The notes under the pieces were generated by a model. The model ran no database searches and had not been told where the DNA came from. It saw only the letters and a program-made list of their open reading frames with translations. This document shows positions 9,918 to 18,911 of a stretch of 64,000 nucleotides of DNA, one piece after another; positions within the stretch are counted from its first letter, which is position 1, and each line of letters starts with the position of its first letter. The position numbers were made by a program, and so were the translations under genes. This DNA comes from Pseudomonas azadiae (GTDB taxonomy: Bacteria; Pseudomonadota; Gammaproteobacteria; Pseudomonadales; Pseudomonadaceae). The DNA lies in the NCBI RefSeq assembly GCF_019145355.1, contig NZ_JAHSTY010000001.1:186001-250000 (forward strand), in the 5' to 3' direction.

Positions 9918-11553
9918 CAGGCCCCAGATCCCAGGCTCGCCTGCTATCAAAACCCGGCGCTTCAGCGTTTCGCTGGTCTGGATCGTACCCATCGTCGCGG
10001 TGCTGGTGGGGATTTCGCTGGTGGTCCACAGCGTGCTCCAGCAGGGCCCGACCATCACCCTCAATTTCAAGACCGGCAGCGGTTTGACGGCGAATAAAAC
10101 CGAGGTCAAATACCGCAACGTGGTGATTGGCCAGGTGACCGAGGTGGCCTTGAGCGATGACCAGAAAAGCGTCAACGCAACCGTGAAACTGGCCAAGCAA
10201 GCCGAAAGTTTCACCCGCGCCGACTCGCAGTTCTGGGTCGTACGTCCGCGCATCGGTGCCGGCGGCGTGTCGGGCATCGACACCCTGCTTTCCGGCGACT
10301 ACATCGGCGCCGACATCGGCCAGTCCGAGACCCGCGCCAAACAGTTTATCGGCCTGGAAAACCCACCGCCCATCACCTATGGCGAACCGGGCAAGCGCTT
10401 CACCTTGCACACCCAAGCCTTGGGCTCATTGGATATCGGCTCGCCGGTGTATTACCGCAAAATCGAAGTCGGCCAAGTCGTGGCCTACAAGCTGGACGCC
10501 GAAGGCAAGGGCGTCGACATCGAGGTGTTCGTGCATGCGCCCAACGATGTCTACGTCACCGAAAACACGCGTTTCTGGAACGCCAGCGGGGTCGATCTGA
10601 GCGTAGGCGCCAACGGCTTTGCCTTGAAAACCGAATCGCTGTCCTCCCTGCTGGTCGGCGGTATTGCATTCCTGGCCCCCCCCTACAGCCCCAACGACAA
10701 GCCGGCCGGTGAAGAGCGCACCTTTGAGCTGTTCGACGACCAGCTCAGCGCCCTCGCCCCGCCCAATGGCGAAGGGCAATATATGAGCCTGCGCTTCGAT
10801 CAGGCGTTACGCGGGCTCAAGGTCGGTGCACCGGTGGAATTCCTTGGGGTCGAGTTCGGCCGGGTGGTGTCGATCAACCTGGATTTCGACGCGAAGAAAC
10901 GCAGCTTTCCGCTCAATGTCGGCATCGTGATCTACCCGCAACTGCTTGGTCAGGCCCATACCAAATTGCTCAAGACGATGAATCATGACCCCAATGACGA
11001 AGCCGCCGGTGTGCGGCTGATCGGCTCGTTTATCGAAAACGGCCTGAGGGCCCAGGCGCGCAGCGGCAATTTGCTCACTGGCCAGCTGTACATCGCCCTG
11101 GATTTCTACCCGAAAGCCGAGAAGGTCGCGTTTGACCCCACACTGCGCCCGGTCAGCATTCCGACCATTCCCGGCAACCTGGAGCAACTGCAGGAAAAAC
11201 TCGAAAACATCGTCAACAAGATCAACCAACTGCCGATCGAGCGCATCGCCGGCAACCTCGACAGCAACCTTGTGGAATTGCGCAAAGGCCTGACCCAGTT
11301 CAACGCCAAGACCTTGCCGAGCGTCCAGAACACCCTGGCAGACGTGAGCAAGACATTGCAGTCGGCCAGTTCGACCCTGGCTGAAGACTCACCGCAACGT
11401 GAGCAGCTGACCCAGACCCTAGATGAATTGGGCCGCATGTCGCGCTCCTTGCGCGAGCTGTCGGACTACCTGGGTCGACACCCGGAGTCATTGATTCGCG
11501 GCCGCCCCGACAACGCCGCGCCCCTCGACCTGCAAGGACCACCGCGCAAATGA
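9898..11553 (+). CDS. pqiB: PqiB, MCE-domain inter-membrane lipid transport protein
   Basis: This is a 551-residue protein. One N-terminal transmembrane helix (~24-44, SLVWIVPIVAVLVGISLVV) is followed by three MCE domains at about 47-140, 162-225 and 285-395, and a C-terminal helical region (~425-530) that in E. coli PqiB forms the long coiled-coil needle across the periplasm. Size and domain number match PqiB rather than MlaD (one MCE) or YebT/LetB (seven). The start overlaps pqiA2 and the stop overlaps the pqiC region. The proposed substrate class is phospholipid; this is known for the family, not shown here. Confidence 0.92.
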   Translation: MTSPTPDRPQIPGSPAIKTRRFSVSLVWIVPIVAVLVGISLVVHSVLQQGPTITLNFKTGSGLTANKTEVKYRNVVIGQVTEVALSDDQKSVNATVKLAKQAESFTRADSQFWVVRPRIGAGGVSGIDTLLSGDYIGADIGQSETRAKQFIGLENPPPITYGEPGKRFTLHTQALGSLDIGSPVYYRKIEVGQVVAYKLDAEGKGVDIEVFVHAPNDVYVTENTRFWNASGVDLSVGANGFALKTESLSSLLVGGIAFLAPPYSPNDKPAGEERTFELFDDQLSALAPPNGEGQYMSLRFDQALRGLKVGAPVEFLGVEFGRVVSINLDFDAKKRSFPLNVGIVIYPQLLGQAHTKLLKTMNHDPNDEAAGVRLIGSFIENGLRAQARSGNLLTGQLYIALDFYPKAEKVAFDPTLRPVSIPTIPGNLEQLQEKLENIVNKINQLPIERIAGNLDSNLVELRKGLTQFNAKTLPSVQNTLADVSKTLQSASSTLAEDSPQREQLTQTLDELGRMSRSLRELSDYLGRHPESLIRGRPDNAAPLDLQGPPRK

Positions 11554-11570
11554 ACCGTGGAGCAAGCGCC

Positions 11571-12131
11571 ATGACGTTACCGTTGAAGATCACCCTGCTC
11601 AGCGCATTACTCGCATTGGCGGCATGCAGCAGCACACCTATCAGTTTTCACACCCTCACCCCGGCACAATGGAGCAACACCACGGGAAACGACGCGGGTG
11701 CGATCCGCATTGAAAGCGTCGTTGTGCCGCCGCAAGTCGACCGACCGCAGATCGTGATTCGCCAAGGCAACAGTGGCGTGACGATCCTCGATACCCAGTG
11801 GTGGGCGGCCAGCCTGGTGGATGAATTGAGAAGCGCGCTGGTGGACCAATTTGCCAGCAGCCATGCCCGGCAACCGATGTTGTTACGCCTGGAAGTTCAG
11901 CGCTTTGACTCCGTGCCTGGTCAGTACGCACTGTTCGACGTCAAGTGGCGCCTGCGGCCCGCCGCCGCCAGCGATCGTGCGCCGCTGACCTGCCGTACCA
12001 CCCTGCAGTCCCCGGCGGGCCCGGGCATTGACGACCTGGTACTCGCCCACCAGAACAACCTCAAACGCTTCGCGGCGCAGGTTCGCCAGGTAGTCGACAG
12101 CTCATCGGGCCAGTGCCCGAGCGTTCCGTAG
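11571..12131 (+). CDS. pqiC: PqiC-like lipoprotein (DUF330/ABC-type transport auxiliary)
   Basis: This is a 186-residue outer-membrane lipoprotein with signal and lipobox ALAAC (Cys19). Members of this family cap the PqiB needle at the outer membrane. I chose ATG 11571 because GGAG lies 9 nt upstream and the signal peptide then begins normally; an in-frame ATG at 11550, overlapping the pqiB stop, would add seven residues (MNRGASA). It is the last gene of the pqi operon and is convergent with the MalT-like regulator, only 10 nt away, with no obvious terminator between them. Confidence 0.85.
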   Translation: MTLPLKITLLSALLALAACSSTPISFHTLTPAQWSNTTGNDAGAIRIESVVVPPQVDRPQIVIRQGNSGVTILDTQWWAASLVDELRSALVDQFASSHARQPMLLRLEVQRFDSVPGQYALFDVKWRLRPAAASDRAPLTCRTTLQSPAGPGIDDLVLAHQNNLKRFAAQVRQVVDSSSGQCPSVP

Positions 12132-12141
12132 ACCACAGGGT

Positions 12142-14904
12142 TTACCCCAGCAGGCCCATTGCCTTGGCACGCGCCACCGCCTGGGTACGCCGTTCTACGC
12201 CTAACTTGCTGTTGATGTGGCTGGCGTGGGTTTTCACGGTGTGCAGTGAGATGAACAGCTGGTTACTGATTTCCTGATTGGAACAACCTTGGGCAATCAG
12301 TTTCAGCACCGCCAACTCACGTGTACTCAAGGTTTCGTGAGCCTGCCCGGCCTCAGCTACCACCACCGCCGGCAGCAGTGCCAGCAGACTCTGGTTCAGC
12401 AGGCCGTGTGAATTTTTGCCCAGTTGTTCGCGCATCCAGCCTGGGTGCCCTTCCAGCAAGCGCTGGAAGGGTTGCAGGGCACCGCCGTCGCCGGCGCCGA
12501 GGGCCTGGGCCAACACCAGGCGCGCCTTGGCCTCCTGGCCACTTTCCAGAAGCAGTTGCGTCTGCTGGGTCAGCGCAATCAGGGCGATCATCTGGCGACC
12601 GCTGTTGTGGGCCTGTTGCGCCAACGCTTCAAGCCGCTGCAATGCCGCGTCAGGTTGATGCCGGATGGCATCCAGCGTCGCTTGCTGCAGCTCGATGTGC
12701 TGGGGCAGATGCGGGTGGAATTCGGGCGCAGCGGCGGCCTGCTCGCCGTTGTAGGTTTGCGCCAGGCGGGTCAGCCAGGCGTCGGCCAGGTCGGTGCGGC
12801 CCTGGGCCAGCCATAACTCGCATTTGATCAGGGTGATCATCGCCAGGTAGTAGATCGGCGGAACGTCCCAGATGTGCATCAGCCGCTCGGCCTCGGCGAG
12901 TTCGGCGAAGGCTCTGGCGAAGTCACCGCGACGGCCTTCGAAACTGGCGATCACGCAGTGCCCGATCAACACACTGATGTCGCGGCAAGCGCGCGCTTCG
13001 GCGAGGCCGACGCGCAAGCGGGCGAGACCGGCTTCAGGCTGGAAGCGCAACAGCAGCAAGTAACCTTCATAGAGCGATAACCGCGCACGCACCGCATACA
13101 ACCGCTGCGGTGCCAGGCCGTGCAGGCGCTGCAGGCCCTGACGCACTTCGTCCAGGGAACGCAGGATTTCGCCGCGCGCTTGCAACACCCGCGCCCGGTC
13201 GTAATGGGCCAGGGCCTCGAACAACGGGTTGCCGACGCGCTGCGCCAACTCGAGGGATTCGCGATTCAAGCCGCGCGCACGCCACAGGTCGGCATCGACA
13301 ATGGCCAGGTTGGAGAGCGTGGAAAGGCACATCAAGCGCTGGCCGTAACGCCGTTGCGGCAAGCTTTCCAGTGCCTCGCTGCAATAGCGCAGGGTCAGCT
13401 CGCGATCGCCCCGGCCCCGGGCAATGATCCCGCTCAGCGCCAGCCACTGGGCCAGCATCGATTTTTGCGCGGTGGCCGACGGTGCCGGCAGGAAGCGGCT
13501 GAGGTAGCTGGACAGTTCTTCCGCCGCATCCAATTGGCAGGCCAGGCCCAGTGCCCAGCTATAGAGCACGATCAAGCGCGGAGTGCTGATCAGCAGGCTG
13601 TCGGGCAAGTCCATTTTCCAACGCAGCAGCATGCCCACATTCTGCTCGGCCAGCAGTTGTTCTTCGGACAGGTTCTGCACCAGGTTGGCCGCCACATCCA
13701 GGTGCCCGGCGCGCAACGCCTGCTCCACCGCATCGTCGATCAAGCCCTGGGCATTGAACCAGCGGCACGCGCGCAGGTGCAGGCTGGCCGCCGGCAGCAC
13801 ATTGCTGCTTGCGCGCCGCGTGCGTAGCAGGTCGGAAAACAAGTGGTGATAACGGTACCAGTGACCCTGCTCGTCCAGGGGCACCAGAAACACTTGATGG
13901 GCTTGCAGGTAACGCAGAATTTCGGCGCTGTCATGGGCTTCGCGCACCGCGTCGCAGAGTCCGCTGCAAAACCGGTCCTGAGGCGCTGTGTCGTACAGGA
14001 ACGCCTGTACTTCGGCCGGCAGGCAATCGATCACTTCTTCGAGCAAGTAATCGCGGATCAGCCCTTCGCCGCCGTTCAGGCTCTGGGGCAAGGCGCCGTC
14101 GCCGCCGGCCTCGGAGGCGGCCAGCAACCAGAAACGCAGGCCGGCGACCCAGCCTTCGCTGCGGCGGATAAGATTGTCGAGGGCTTCGCCGCGCAACGAA
14201 CTGCTGTGGCGATCCAGCACGGCCAGGGATTCGCTGTGCGTCAGGCGCAGGTCTTGTTCGTGCAACTCCAACAGATGACGCGACAAACGCAGCCGCGCCA
14301 GATGCCAGTCCGGGCGCTGGCGGCTGGTGACCAGAACGACCAGACCATCAGGCAAATGGTTGAGGAAAAACTGCAGGCAACGGTCGAGCACCGGCCCTTG
14401 GGCCAGATGGTAGTCGTCCAGCACCAGCAACAGCGGCGCGCGGGTGGACAGGTGCAGGGTCAGCTCATCGAGCAGGCCATCCAGCCATTCTTCGAAAGCA
14501 AAGGGCTGATGACGTTGGCGCATTTTCAGCAGGCCCAGGGACTGGGCGCCGAGTTGCGGGAAGAATTGTTGCAAACCCTCAAGCAGGCGCTCGAGGAAAC
14601 GGCCGGGGTCGTTGTCTCGCGGGCTCAGGCCCAGCCACAGGCTTTGCCAATGGGCCGGCAAGCCCTGGCAGAACTCCACCGCCAATGAACTCTTGCCAAA
14701 ACCCGCCGGTGCGCTGACCAGCAGCAATCGCCCTTGCAGCCCGGCGCTCAGACGTTCGCACAGGCGAGGTCGCAGCACGTAGCCATCAGGCAAGGGGGGC
14801 CTGTAGAAGCGGCCTTCCAGGGTTGGGATTACCACACCGGCAGGCCCTTGGATTCGGGACAGATCAGTCATCGCCGGGCTCTTGTAGAAGGCTGTTGTCG
14901 GCAT
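12142..14904 (-). CDS. MalT-like LuxR-family ATP-dependent regulator (LAL type)
   Basis: This is a 920-residue regulator. A Walker A motif lies at 65-73 (SAPAGFGKS), followed by an AAA/STAND NTPase region with LLLVLDDYH as Walker B, a long TPR-rich middle, and a C-terminal LuxR HTH from ~859 (LSTRELAVLKLIAQGCSNQE, then HTVKTHASHINSKLGV). The architecture equals MalT, which becomes an activator on binding inducer and ATP. Downstream in the other transcription unit lie the DUF1329, DUF1302 and acyl-CoA ligase genes, all on the same strand, so it probably controls them. ATG 14904 is used; ATG 14871 (MTDLSRIQG) is a reasonable alternative. Inducer unknown. Confidence 0.88.
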   Translation of the reverse strand: MPTTAFYKSPAMTDLSRIQGPAGVVIPTLEGRFYRPPLPDGYVLRPRLCERLSAGLQGRLLLVSAPAGFGKSSLAVEFCQGLPAHWQSLWLGLSPRDNDPGRFLERLLEGLQQFFPQLGAQSLGLLKMRQRHQPFAFEEWLDGLLDELTLHLSTRAPLLLVLDDYHLAQGPVLDRCLQFFLNHLPDGLVVLVTSRQRPDWHLARLRLSRHLLELHEQDLRLTHSESLAVLDRHSSSLRGEALDNLIRRSEGWVAGLRFWLLAASEAGGDGALPQSLNGGEGLIRDYLLEEVIDCLPAEVQAFLYDTAPQDRFCSGLCDAVREAHDSAEILRYLQAHQVFLVPLDEQGHWYRYHHLFSDLLRTRRASSNVLPAASLHLRACRWFNAQGLIDDAVEQALRAGHLDVAANLVQNLSEEQLLAEQNVGMLLRWKMDLPDSLLISTPRLIVLYSWALGLACQLDAAEELSSYLSRFLPAPSATAQKSMLAQWLALSGIIARGRGDRELTLRYCSEALESLPQRRYGQRLMCLSTLSNLAIVDADLWRARGLNRESLELAQRVGNPLFEALAHYDRARVLQARGEILRSLDEVRQGLQRLHGLAPQRLYAVRARLSLYEGYLLLLRFQPEAGLARLRVGLAEARACRDISVLIGHCVIASFEGRRGDFARAFAELAEAERLMHIWDVPPIYYLAMITLIKCELWLAQGRTDLADAWLTRLAQTYNGEQAAAAPEFHPHLPQHIELQQATLDAIRHQPDAALQRLEALAQQAHNSGRQMIALIALTQQTQLLLESGQEAKARLVLAQALGAGDGGALQPFQRLLEGHPGWMREQLGKNSHGLLNQSLLALLPAVVVAEAGQAHETLSTRELAVLKLIAQGCSNQEISNQLFISLHTVKTHASHINSKLGVERRTQAVARAKAMGLLG

Positions 14905-14986
14905 TGCAGATGTCCGCAGACTAGCGGTAAAAGCGGCAGGTTTGTAGGTTTTTACTGAATCTCACTGAAAAGACTGCGACAAAAAA

Positions 14987-15277
14987 TGTGGGAGCTGGCT
15001 TGCCTGAGATTGCGTCGCCTCGGTGTTTCAGTGATACCGAGGTGATGCTATCGCAGCATAGGTATCTACACATCTTTGTAGTGAGCGGGCTTGCCCCGCG
15101 CTGGGTGGCGAAGCCGCCCCAATAAAGGCATCGCCGAGCTTCAGGTAGAATCCGGTCGCCTGGTTTGGGGCGGCTTCGCCACCCAGCGCGGGACAAGCCC
15201 GCTCACTACAGGAAGATTTTTCAGTCGTTGAGAGTTGTGTAGATATCCATGCTATCGCAGGCAAGCCAGCTCCCACA
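14987..15277. repeat. Outer REP pair (GTGGGAGCTGGCTTGCC type), interrupted
   Basis: The left arm at 14987 reads TGTGGGAGCTGGCTTGCCTG, and the right arm ending at 15277 is its inverse. Nearer the centre GGTATCTACACA (15061-15072) and TGTGTAGATATCC (15235-15247) also pair, showing that this was one hairpin-forming REPIN. The middle is occupied by a second, different REP pair (15077-15210). Together with it this fills most of the 407-nt gap between the regulator gene and the DUF1329 gene. Confidence 0.85.
15077..15210. repeat. Inner REP pair (GTAGTGAGCGGGCTTGCC type) nested in the outer pair
   Basis: TGTAGTGAGCGGGCTTGCCC at 15077, continued by CGCGCTGGGTGGCGAAGCCG, is mirrored at 15167-15210. 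The arms belong to a different REP family from the outer pair and also occur at 24430 and 41060 in this window. Its position inside the outer element indicates it arrived later. Confidence 0.85.
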
Positions 15278-15311
15278 GGAGCCAGCTGCCACTTTGGCGC
15301 GTTAATGCAGC

Positions 15312-16676
15312 TTAGCGAACACCGGCCTGGCGCAGGGCCGCCGGGGAGAAGTCGGCGGTCGTGGCTGTGAAGCCAAAATCATAGGCGCGCTTCTCTTCGT
15401 TCTTCATGCCCAGGGCCAGGTAGCGACCGGACTGCAGGTCGTAGAGCGTTTCGAGGGCATACCACGGCACTTGTTTGTCGTAGTAGTTCTCCGAATGCGC
15501 TTCTGCCACGCGCCATAGCTGGCCACGACCGTCGTAGTGATCGATCACAGCCGCTTGCCAGGTGTCTTCGTCAATGTAGAAGTCACGTTTGGCATAGATG
15601 TGGCGCTGGCCTTCCTTCAAGGTGGCAACCACGTGCCAGACGCGGCGCAGCTCGTAGCGCGTCAGGTCCTGGTTGATGTGGCCGGCCTTGATGATGTCGG
15701 CGTACTTGAGCTTTGGATCGTCGATCTTGTGGCTGTTGGCGGCGATGTATATCTCTTTCTTGCCTTCCAGCTTCCAGTCGTAGCGATCCGGCGCACCGTT
15801 GTACATATCCAGGTTGTCGGAGGTACGCAGCCCGTCAGCGGCAGTACCCGGCCCGTCATAGGACACTTGCGGCGCCCGACGCACACGGCGCTGACCGGCG
15901 TTGTAGACCCACGCCGAACGCGGCTCCTTCACCTGGTCCAGGGTTTCGTGCACCAGCAATACGCCACCGGCCAGACGCGCCGGCGCGGTGACTTCCTGCT
16001 TGAAGTAGAACAGCACGTTGCCCGGATTCTTCGGATCGAAATCCTTCATCTTGTCGCGGAACACAAACTGATCCTGGAAGTACACCAGGCTGTAGGAGCC
16101 GTTGGTCTGCGGCGTGGCCTGGGTTACCAGACGAGTCACGCTGCCGCCGCGATAACGCGTGATGTGGTTCCAGATCACCTCCACGCCGGTTTTCGGGATC
16201 GGGAACGGCACGGCCGTCTCGAAATTTTCCAGGCCGTTGCCGCCGGACACCAGATTGGTGCTGGTGGCGTTTTTCTTGATCGAGGCAAAGACTTGCGCAG
16301 GCACGGTGGCGCCACGGTGAGTCGGATACACCGGCATCTTGAACGAGTCCGGGTAACGCTTGAACATCGCGTACTGCCCCGGCGCCAGCTTGTCCTTGTA
16401 CTGCTCGACGTTCTGCGCGGTGATGGTGAACTGCGGTTGTTCACTGGCGTACGGGTTCGCCAGGAAGCCTTTGGCGTCCACGGCGCCGGCAGTGGCGGGC
16501 ATCGGCGACCATTTAGGGATAGTGCCGGCCGCATTACCCGCCATTTCGGCGCCCATCGGCGTCAAGGTGGTGCCCAGCTTGGCGGCTTCATCCGCCGACA
16601 CTGCCGCCATGACGTTGCTCGCCAGGATCGACAGTCCCAACACACCCACGTGCAACAGACTTTTAGTTATTTTCAT
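15312..16676 (-). CDS. DUF1329 outer-envelope protein
   Basis: This is a 454-residue exported protein with a Sec signal of about 24 residues (ending SNVMA-A) and a DUF1329 domain over nearly the full length (LolA/LolB-like fold in related proteins). Internal landmarks are IPKTGVEVIWNHITRYRGGS and VLLVHETLDQVKEPRSAWVY. The start ATG 16676 follows GAAGAGCAG. It lies 44 nt after the DUF1302 gene in the same operon; the two families occur together in many proteobacteria and are thought to handle hydrophobic molecules at the outer membrane. The precise function is not known. Confidence 0.85.
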   Translation of the reverse strand: MKITKSLLHVGVLGLSILASNVMAAVSADEAAKLGTTLTPMGAEMAGNAAGTIPKWSPMPATAGAVDAKGFLANPYASEQPQFTITAQNVEQYKDKLAPGQYAMFKRYPDSFKMPVYPTHRGATVPAQVFASIKKNATSTNLVSGGNGLENFETAVPFPIPKTGVEVIWNHITRYRGGSVTRLVTQATPQTNGSYSLVYFQDQFVFRDKMKDFDPKNPGNVLFYFKQEVTAPARLAGGVLLVHETLDQVKEPRSAWVYNAGQRRVRRAPQVSYDGPGTAADGLRTSDNLDMYNGAPDRYDWKLEGKKEIYIAANSHKIDDPKLKYADIIKAGHINQDLTRYELRRVWHVVATLKEGQRHIYAKRDFYIDEDTWQAAVIDHYDGRGQLWRVAEAHSENYYDKQVPWYALETLYDLQSGRYLALGMKNEEKRAYDFGFTATTADFSPAALRQAGVR

Positions 16677-16720
16677 ACTCTGCTCTTCCTGAAAATACAT
16701 GCACTTGAAATAGCGTGTGC

Positions 16721-18580
16721 TTAGAAGTTCGCGCCGAAGCTCAGGGCGACGAAGTCGCGGTCATCCACCGTGCTGAACTTGCCACCAAAGAAGTTGGTGT
16801 AAGCCAGGCTGGCGGTGTAGGTGTTCTGGTACTCGGCGTCCAGGCCCAGGCTGACCGCCTTGCGACCTTCTTCAAAGTTACCGCCAGGGCCCGGCGAATA
16901 GCCTTTGACGTCATGGGACCAGGCCACGTTTGGCTTGAGGTTGACGCCGGCGAACACGTCTGGATATTCCCAGATGGCGCGCGCGCGGTAGCCCCAGGAG
17001 GTTGCGGTGGTGTAGCCGTCGTTATTGCAGTTAGTGTTCAAGCCGGCGGCGTTGGGCAAGCCGGCGCCGGTAGCGGTCGAGTTGTTCAGGGCGTTACAGA
17101 AGCCACCCGGCAGGCTGCCTGGGCCAAATACCGGATCGCGGCCATAACGGGCTTCGGATTTGCTTTCCAGGCCGCCCACGTGGGTCACGCCGATTTCACC
17201 GACGGTTGTCAGGCGGCTGGCGCCCATGACTTGGTCGAAGAAGTGCGTGAAGGTGGTCTGGAATTGGGTGACTTCCTTGCGCTTGTATCCGTGCAGATCC
17301 TGGCCTGGCGAGCCTTTGAGCACCGACGCATTGCCGAAGCCGGGAATCGGTGTCACACCGGCGAAGAGAATATCGGTGGTGCTCAGTTGTACCGGCGCGT
17401 TCGGCCGATAGCTCAGTTCACCACTCCAGGCGGTGCCGGTAGGCAAGGTGGTGGAGAAGCTCAAGCCGTACAGACGGATGTCCTCCGGGTACTCGACGAA
17501 GTAATTCGAGCTGCCGGCCACGATTAACGGACGCAAGGCGCCCAACGGGCCCAGTGGCCGGGTGTACGCAGCGGAAGGCGCGCCTTGGGCGCTGAAGATC
17601 GGCGCACGGCTGTGGTAGTTCATGAAGTAGGCGCCGAACTCGGTGTCCAGCGGCTCGAAGTTGTAGTGCATGGCCATGCCGAACTGGCCGCTGTCGCGCG
17701 CGTCCCGATCCGGGCCACGACGTACCAGCACGCCCTCGCTGTTGACGTCCACGCCCAGAGCGTTCAACGTTGGCAACGCCGCGCCAGGAATGGTGGAACG
17801 CTTGTTCAATACACGCAGGTTATCGCTGCAACCATCCGAGATCACGTCCGGCTGCGAGAAGAACGTACCGCAGTTATCGGTAACAGTCTGGTCCCACTCC
17901 AGTTGGTAAAATGCCTCCGCCGACAGGTTATCCGTCAAGGTCTGCGATACATAGAACATGTTGACCGGAATCAGGCCTTCCTTGATTTCGGCACCCGGCC
18001 GCCGGAAAGCCGACACATCGATCGGATTGATGGAGTTGATGCCGCCGCCGATGAAGGTGCTTTCACCCCAGCTCACCACCTGCTTGCCGAAGCGCACGTT
18101 GCCTGGCTGATCGGCAATGGAATAGTTGTGGTACACGAACGCGTCGAGAATCTGGCCGCCCGAGGACTTGGCGCCCTCTTTGCGATTGCTGTCACTGATG
18201 TCCTTGAACTCACGGCTTTCATCCTTGAGTTCGAAGTCATACCAGTACTTGCCACGCACAAACATGCCGGTGTCGCCGTATTTCAGCTCCAGGTCATGAA
18301 TACCCTTGAAGATCTTCGAGAACGTTTCGCCTCGCTTGAAATTCAAGTGACCGTCATCGGAAGTCTGGGACAGGCCCCGGCCGCCGTTGTTGGCACCAAT
18401 CAGGTCGCGGTTAGGCTTGGCCGTGGACCAGCTCGCCCCCACCGAAAGCGACGAGTCGAAACTCCCTTCGATTTCACCGATATTGAAACTGACGCCGAAT
18501 GCGGGCCCGGCGAGCGTAGAAGCGAGACTGACGGCCAGGGGCAGTCTTGCCCGGCGCCAGAACTGGTTTACTTGGGTCAT
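16721..18580 (-). CDS. DUF1302 outer-membrane beta-barrel protein
   Basis: This 619-residue protein has a signal peptide (cleavage near ...AGPAFG-VS, residue ~30), alternating hydrophobic strands and a C-terminal Phe (ALSFGANF), which is the outer-membrane insertion signature. The N-terminus after cleavage (FNIGEIEGSFDSSLSVGASW) is typical of DUF1302. GGAGTAGCG precedes ATG 18580. It is first of the DUF1302-DUF1329 pair. Likely a channel or docking barrel for hydrophobic substrates; together with the acyl-CoA ligase upstream on the same strand it suggests uptake or processing of a fatty-acyl-type compound, which is inference. Confidence 0.85.
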   Translation of the reverse strand: MTQVNQFWRRARLPLAVSLASTLAGPAFGVSFNIGEIEGSFDSSLSVGASWSTAKPNRDLIGANNGGRGLSQTSDDGHLNFKRGETFSKIFKGIHDLELKYGDTGMFVRGKYWYDFELKDESREFKDISDSNRKEGAKSSGGQILDAFVYHNYSIADQPGNVRFGKQVVSWGESTFIGGGINSINPIDVSAFRRPGAEIKEGLIPVNMFYVSQTLTDNLSAEAFYQLEWDQTVTDNCGTFFSQPDVISDGCSDNLRVLNKRSTIPGAALPTLNALGVDVNSEGVLVRRGPDRDARDSGQFGMAMHYNFEPLDTEFGAYFMNYHSRAPIFSAQGAPSAAYTRPLGPLGALRPLIVAGSSNYFVEYPEDIRLYGLSFSTTLPTGTAWSGELSYRPNAPVQLSTTDILFAGVTPIPGFGNASVLKGSPGQDLHGYKRKEVTQFQTTFTHFFDQVMGASRLTTVGEIGVTHVGGLESKSEARYGRDPVFGPGSLPGGFCNALNNSTATGAGLPNAAGLNTNCNNDGYTTATSWGYRARAIWEYPDVFAGVNLKPNVAWSHDVKGYSPGPGGNFEEGRKAVSLGLDAEYQNTYTASLAYTNFFGGKFSTVDDRDFVALSFGANF

Positions 18581-18911
18581 CGACGCTACTCCATGTGCAT
18601 TATTGTTATGGCAGTGAGTACTTTTCGTGATGCTTGTAACGGCCGGAATACAACGATTCCAATGCCGCTCGGCAACCAGGCTCCCTTGGCCCGAAGCGAA
18701 ACATCCTTGAAAAACTCTGGAAGGGACTATAGCCAGCAGGGAGTAGTGCTTGATCCCTCTAAAGTGTGATTTGCATCACCGACCCGTCTGCCACGCCCCT
18801 TTCGCCATGTCGGCGAAGGCCGACGCGGGAAGGATGGCTGAAAATTCGCAAATCACAAGTAGAGCGGCGAGATAGAGCATTGCCGTGCCCGAATGGGCAC
18901 GGCGAGGGGCA
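18581..18911. other. Intergenic region between acyl-CoA ligase and DUF1302 genes
   Basis: This 331-nt stretch has no supported gene. It should hold the promoter of the DUF1302-DUF1329 operon. Near its left end GCCGTGCCCgaatGGGCACGGC (18882-18903) forms a hairpin just after the ligase stop on the minus strand, without a clear T-run. Confidence 0.6.

Noticed and set aside
14941..15300. Possible CRISPR array because of repeated GTGGGAGCTGGC blocks
   Set aside because: The repeats are inverted pairs of two families, not direct repeats with regular spacers, and no cas genes are nearby; they are REP elements.
15537..16724. 395-codon plus-strand open frame opposite the DUF1329 gene
   Set aside because: Antisense shadow; it has no ribosome-binding site, and its residues are rich in R, H and G as expected from reverse reading of a GC-rich gene.
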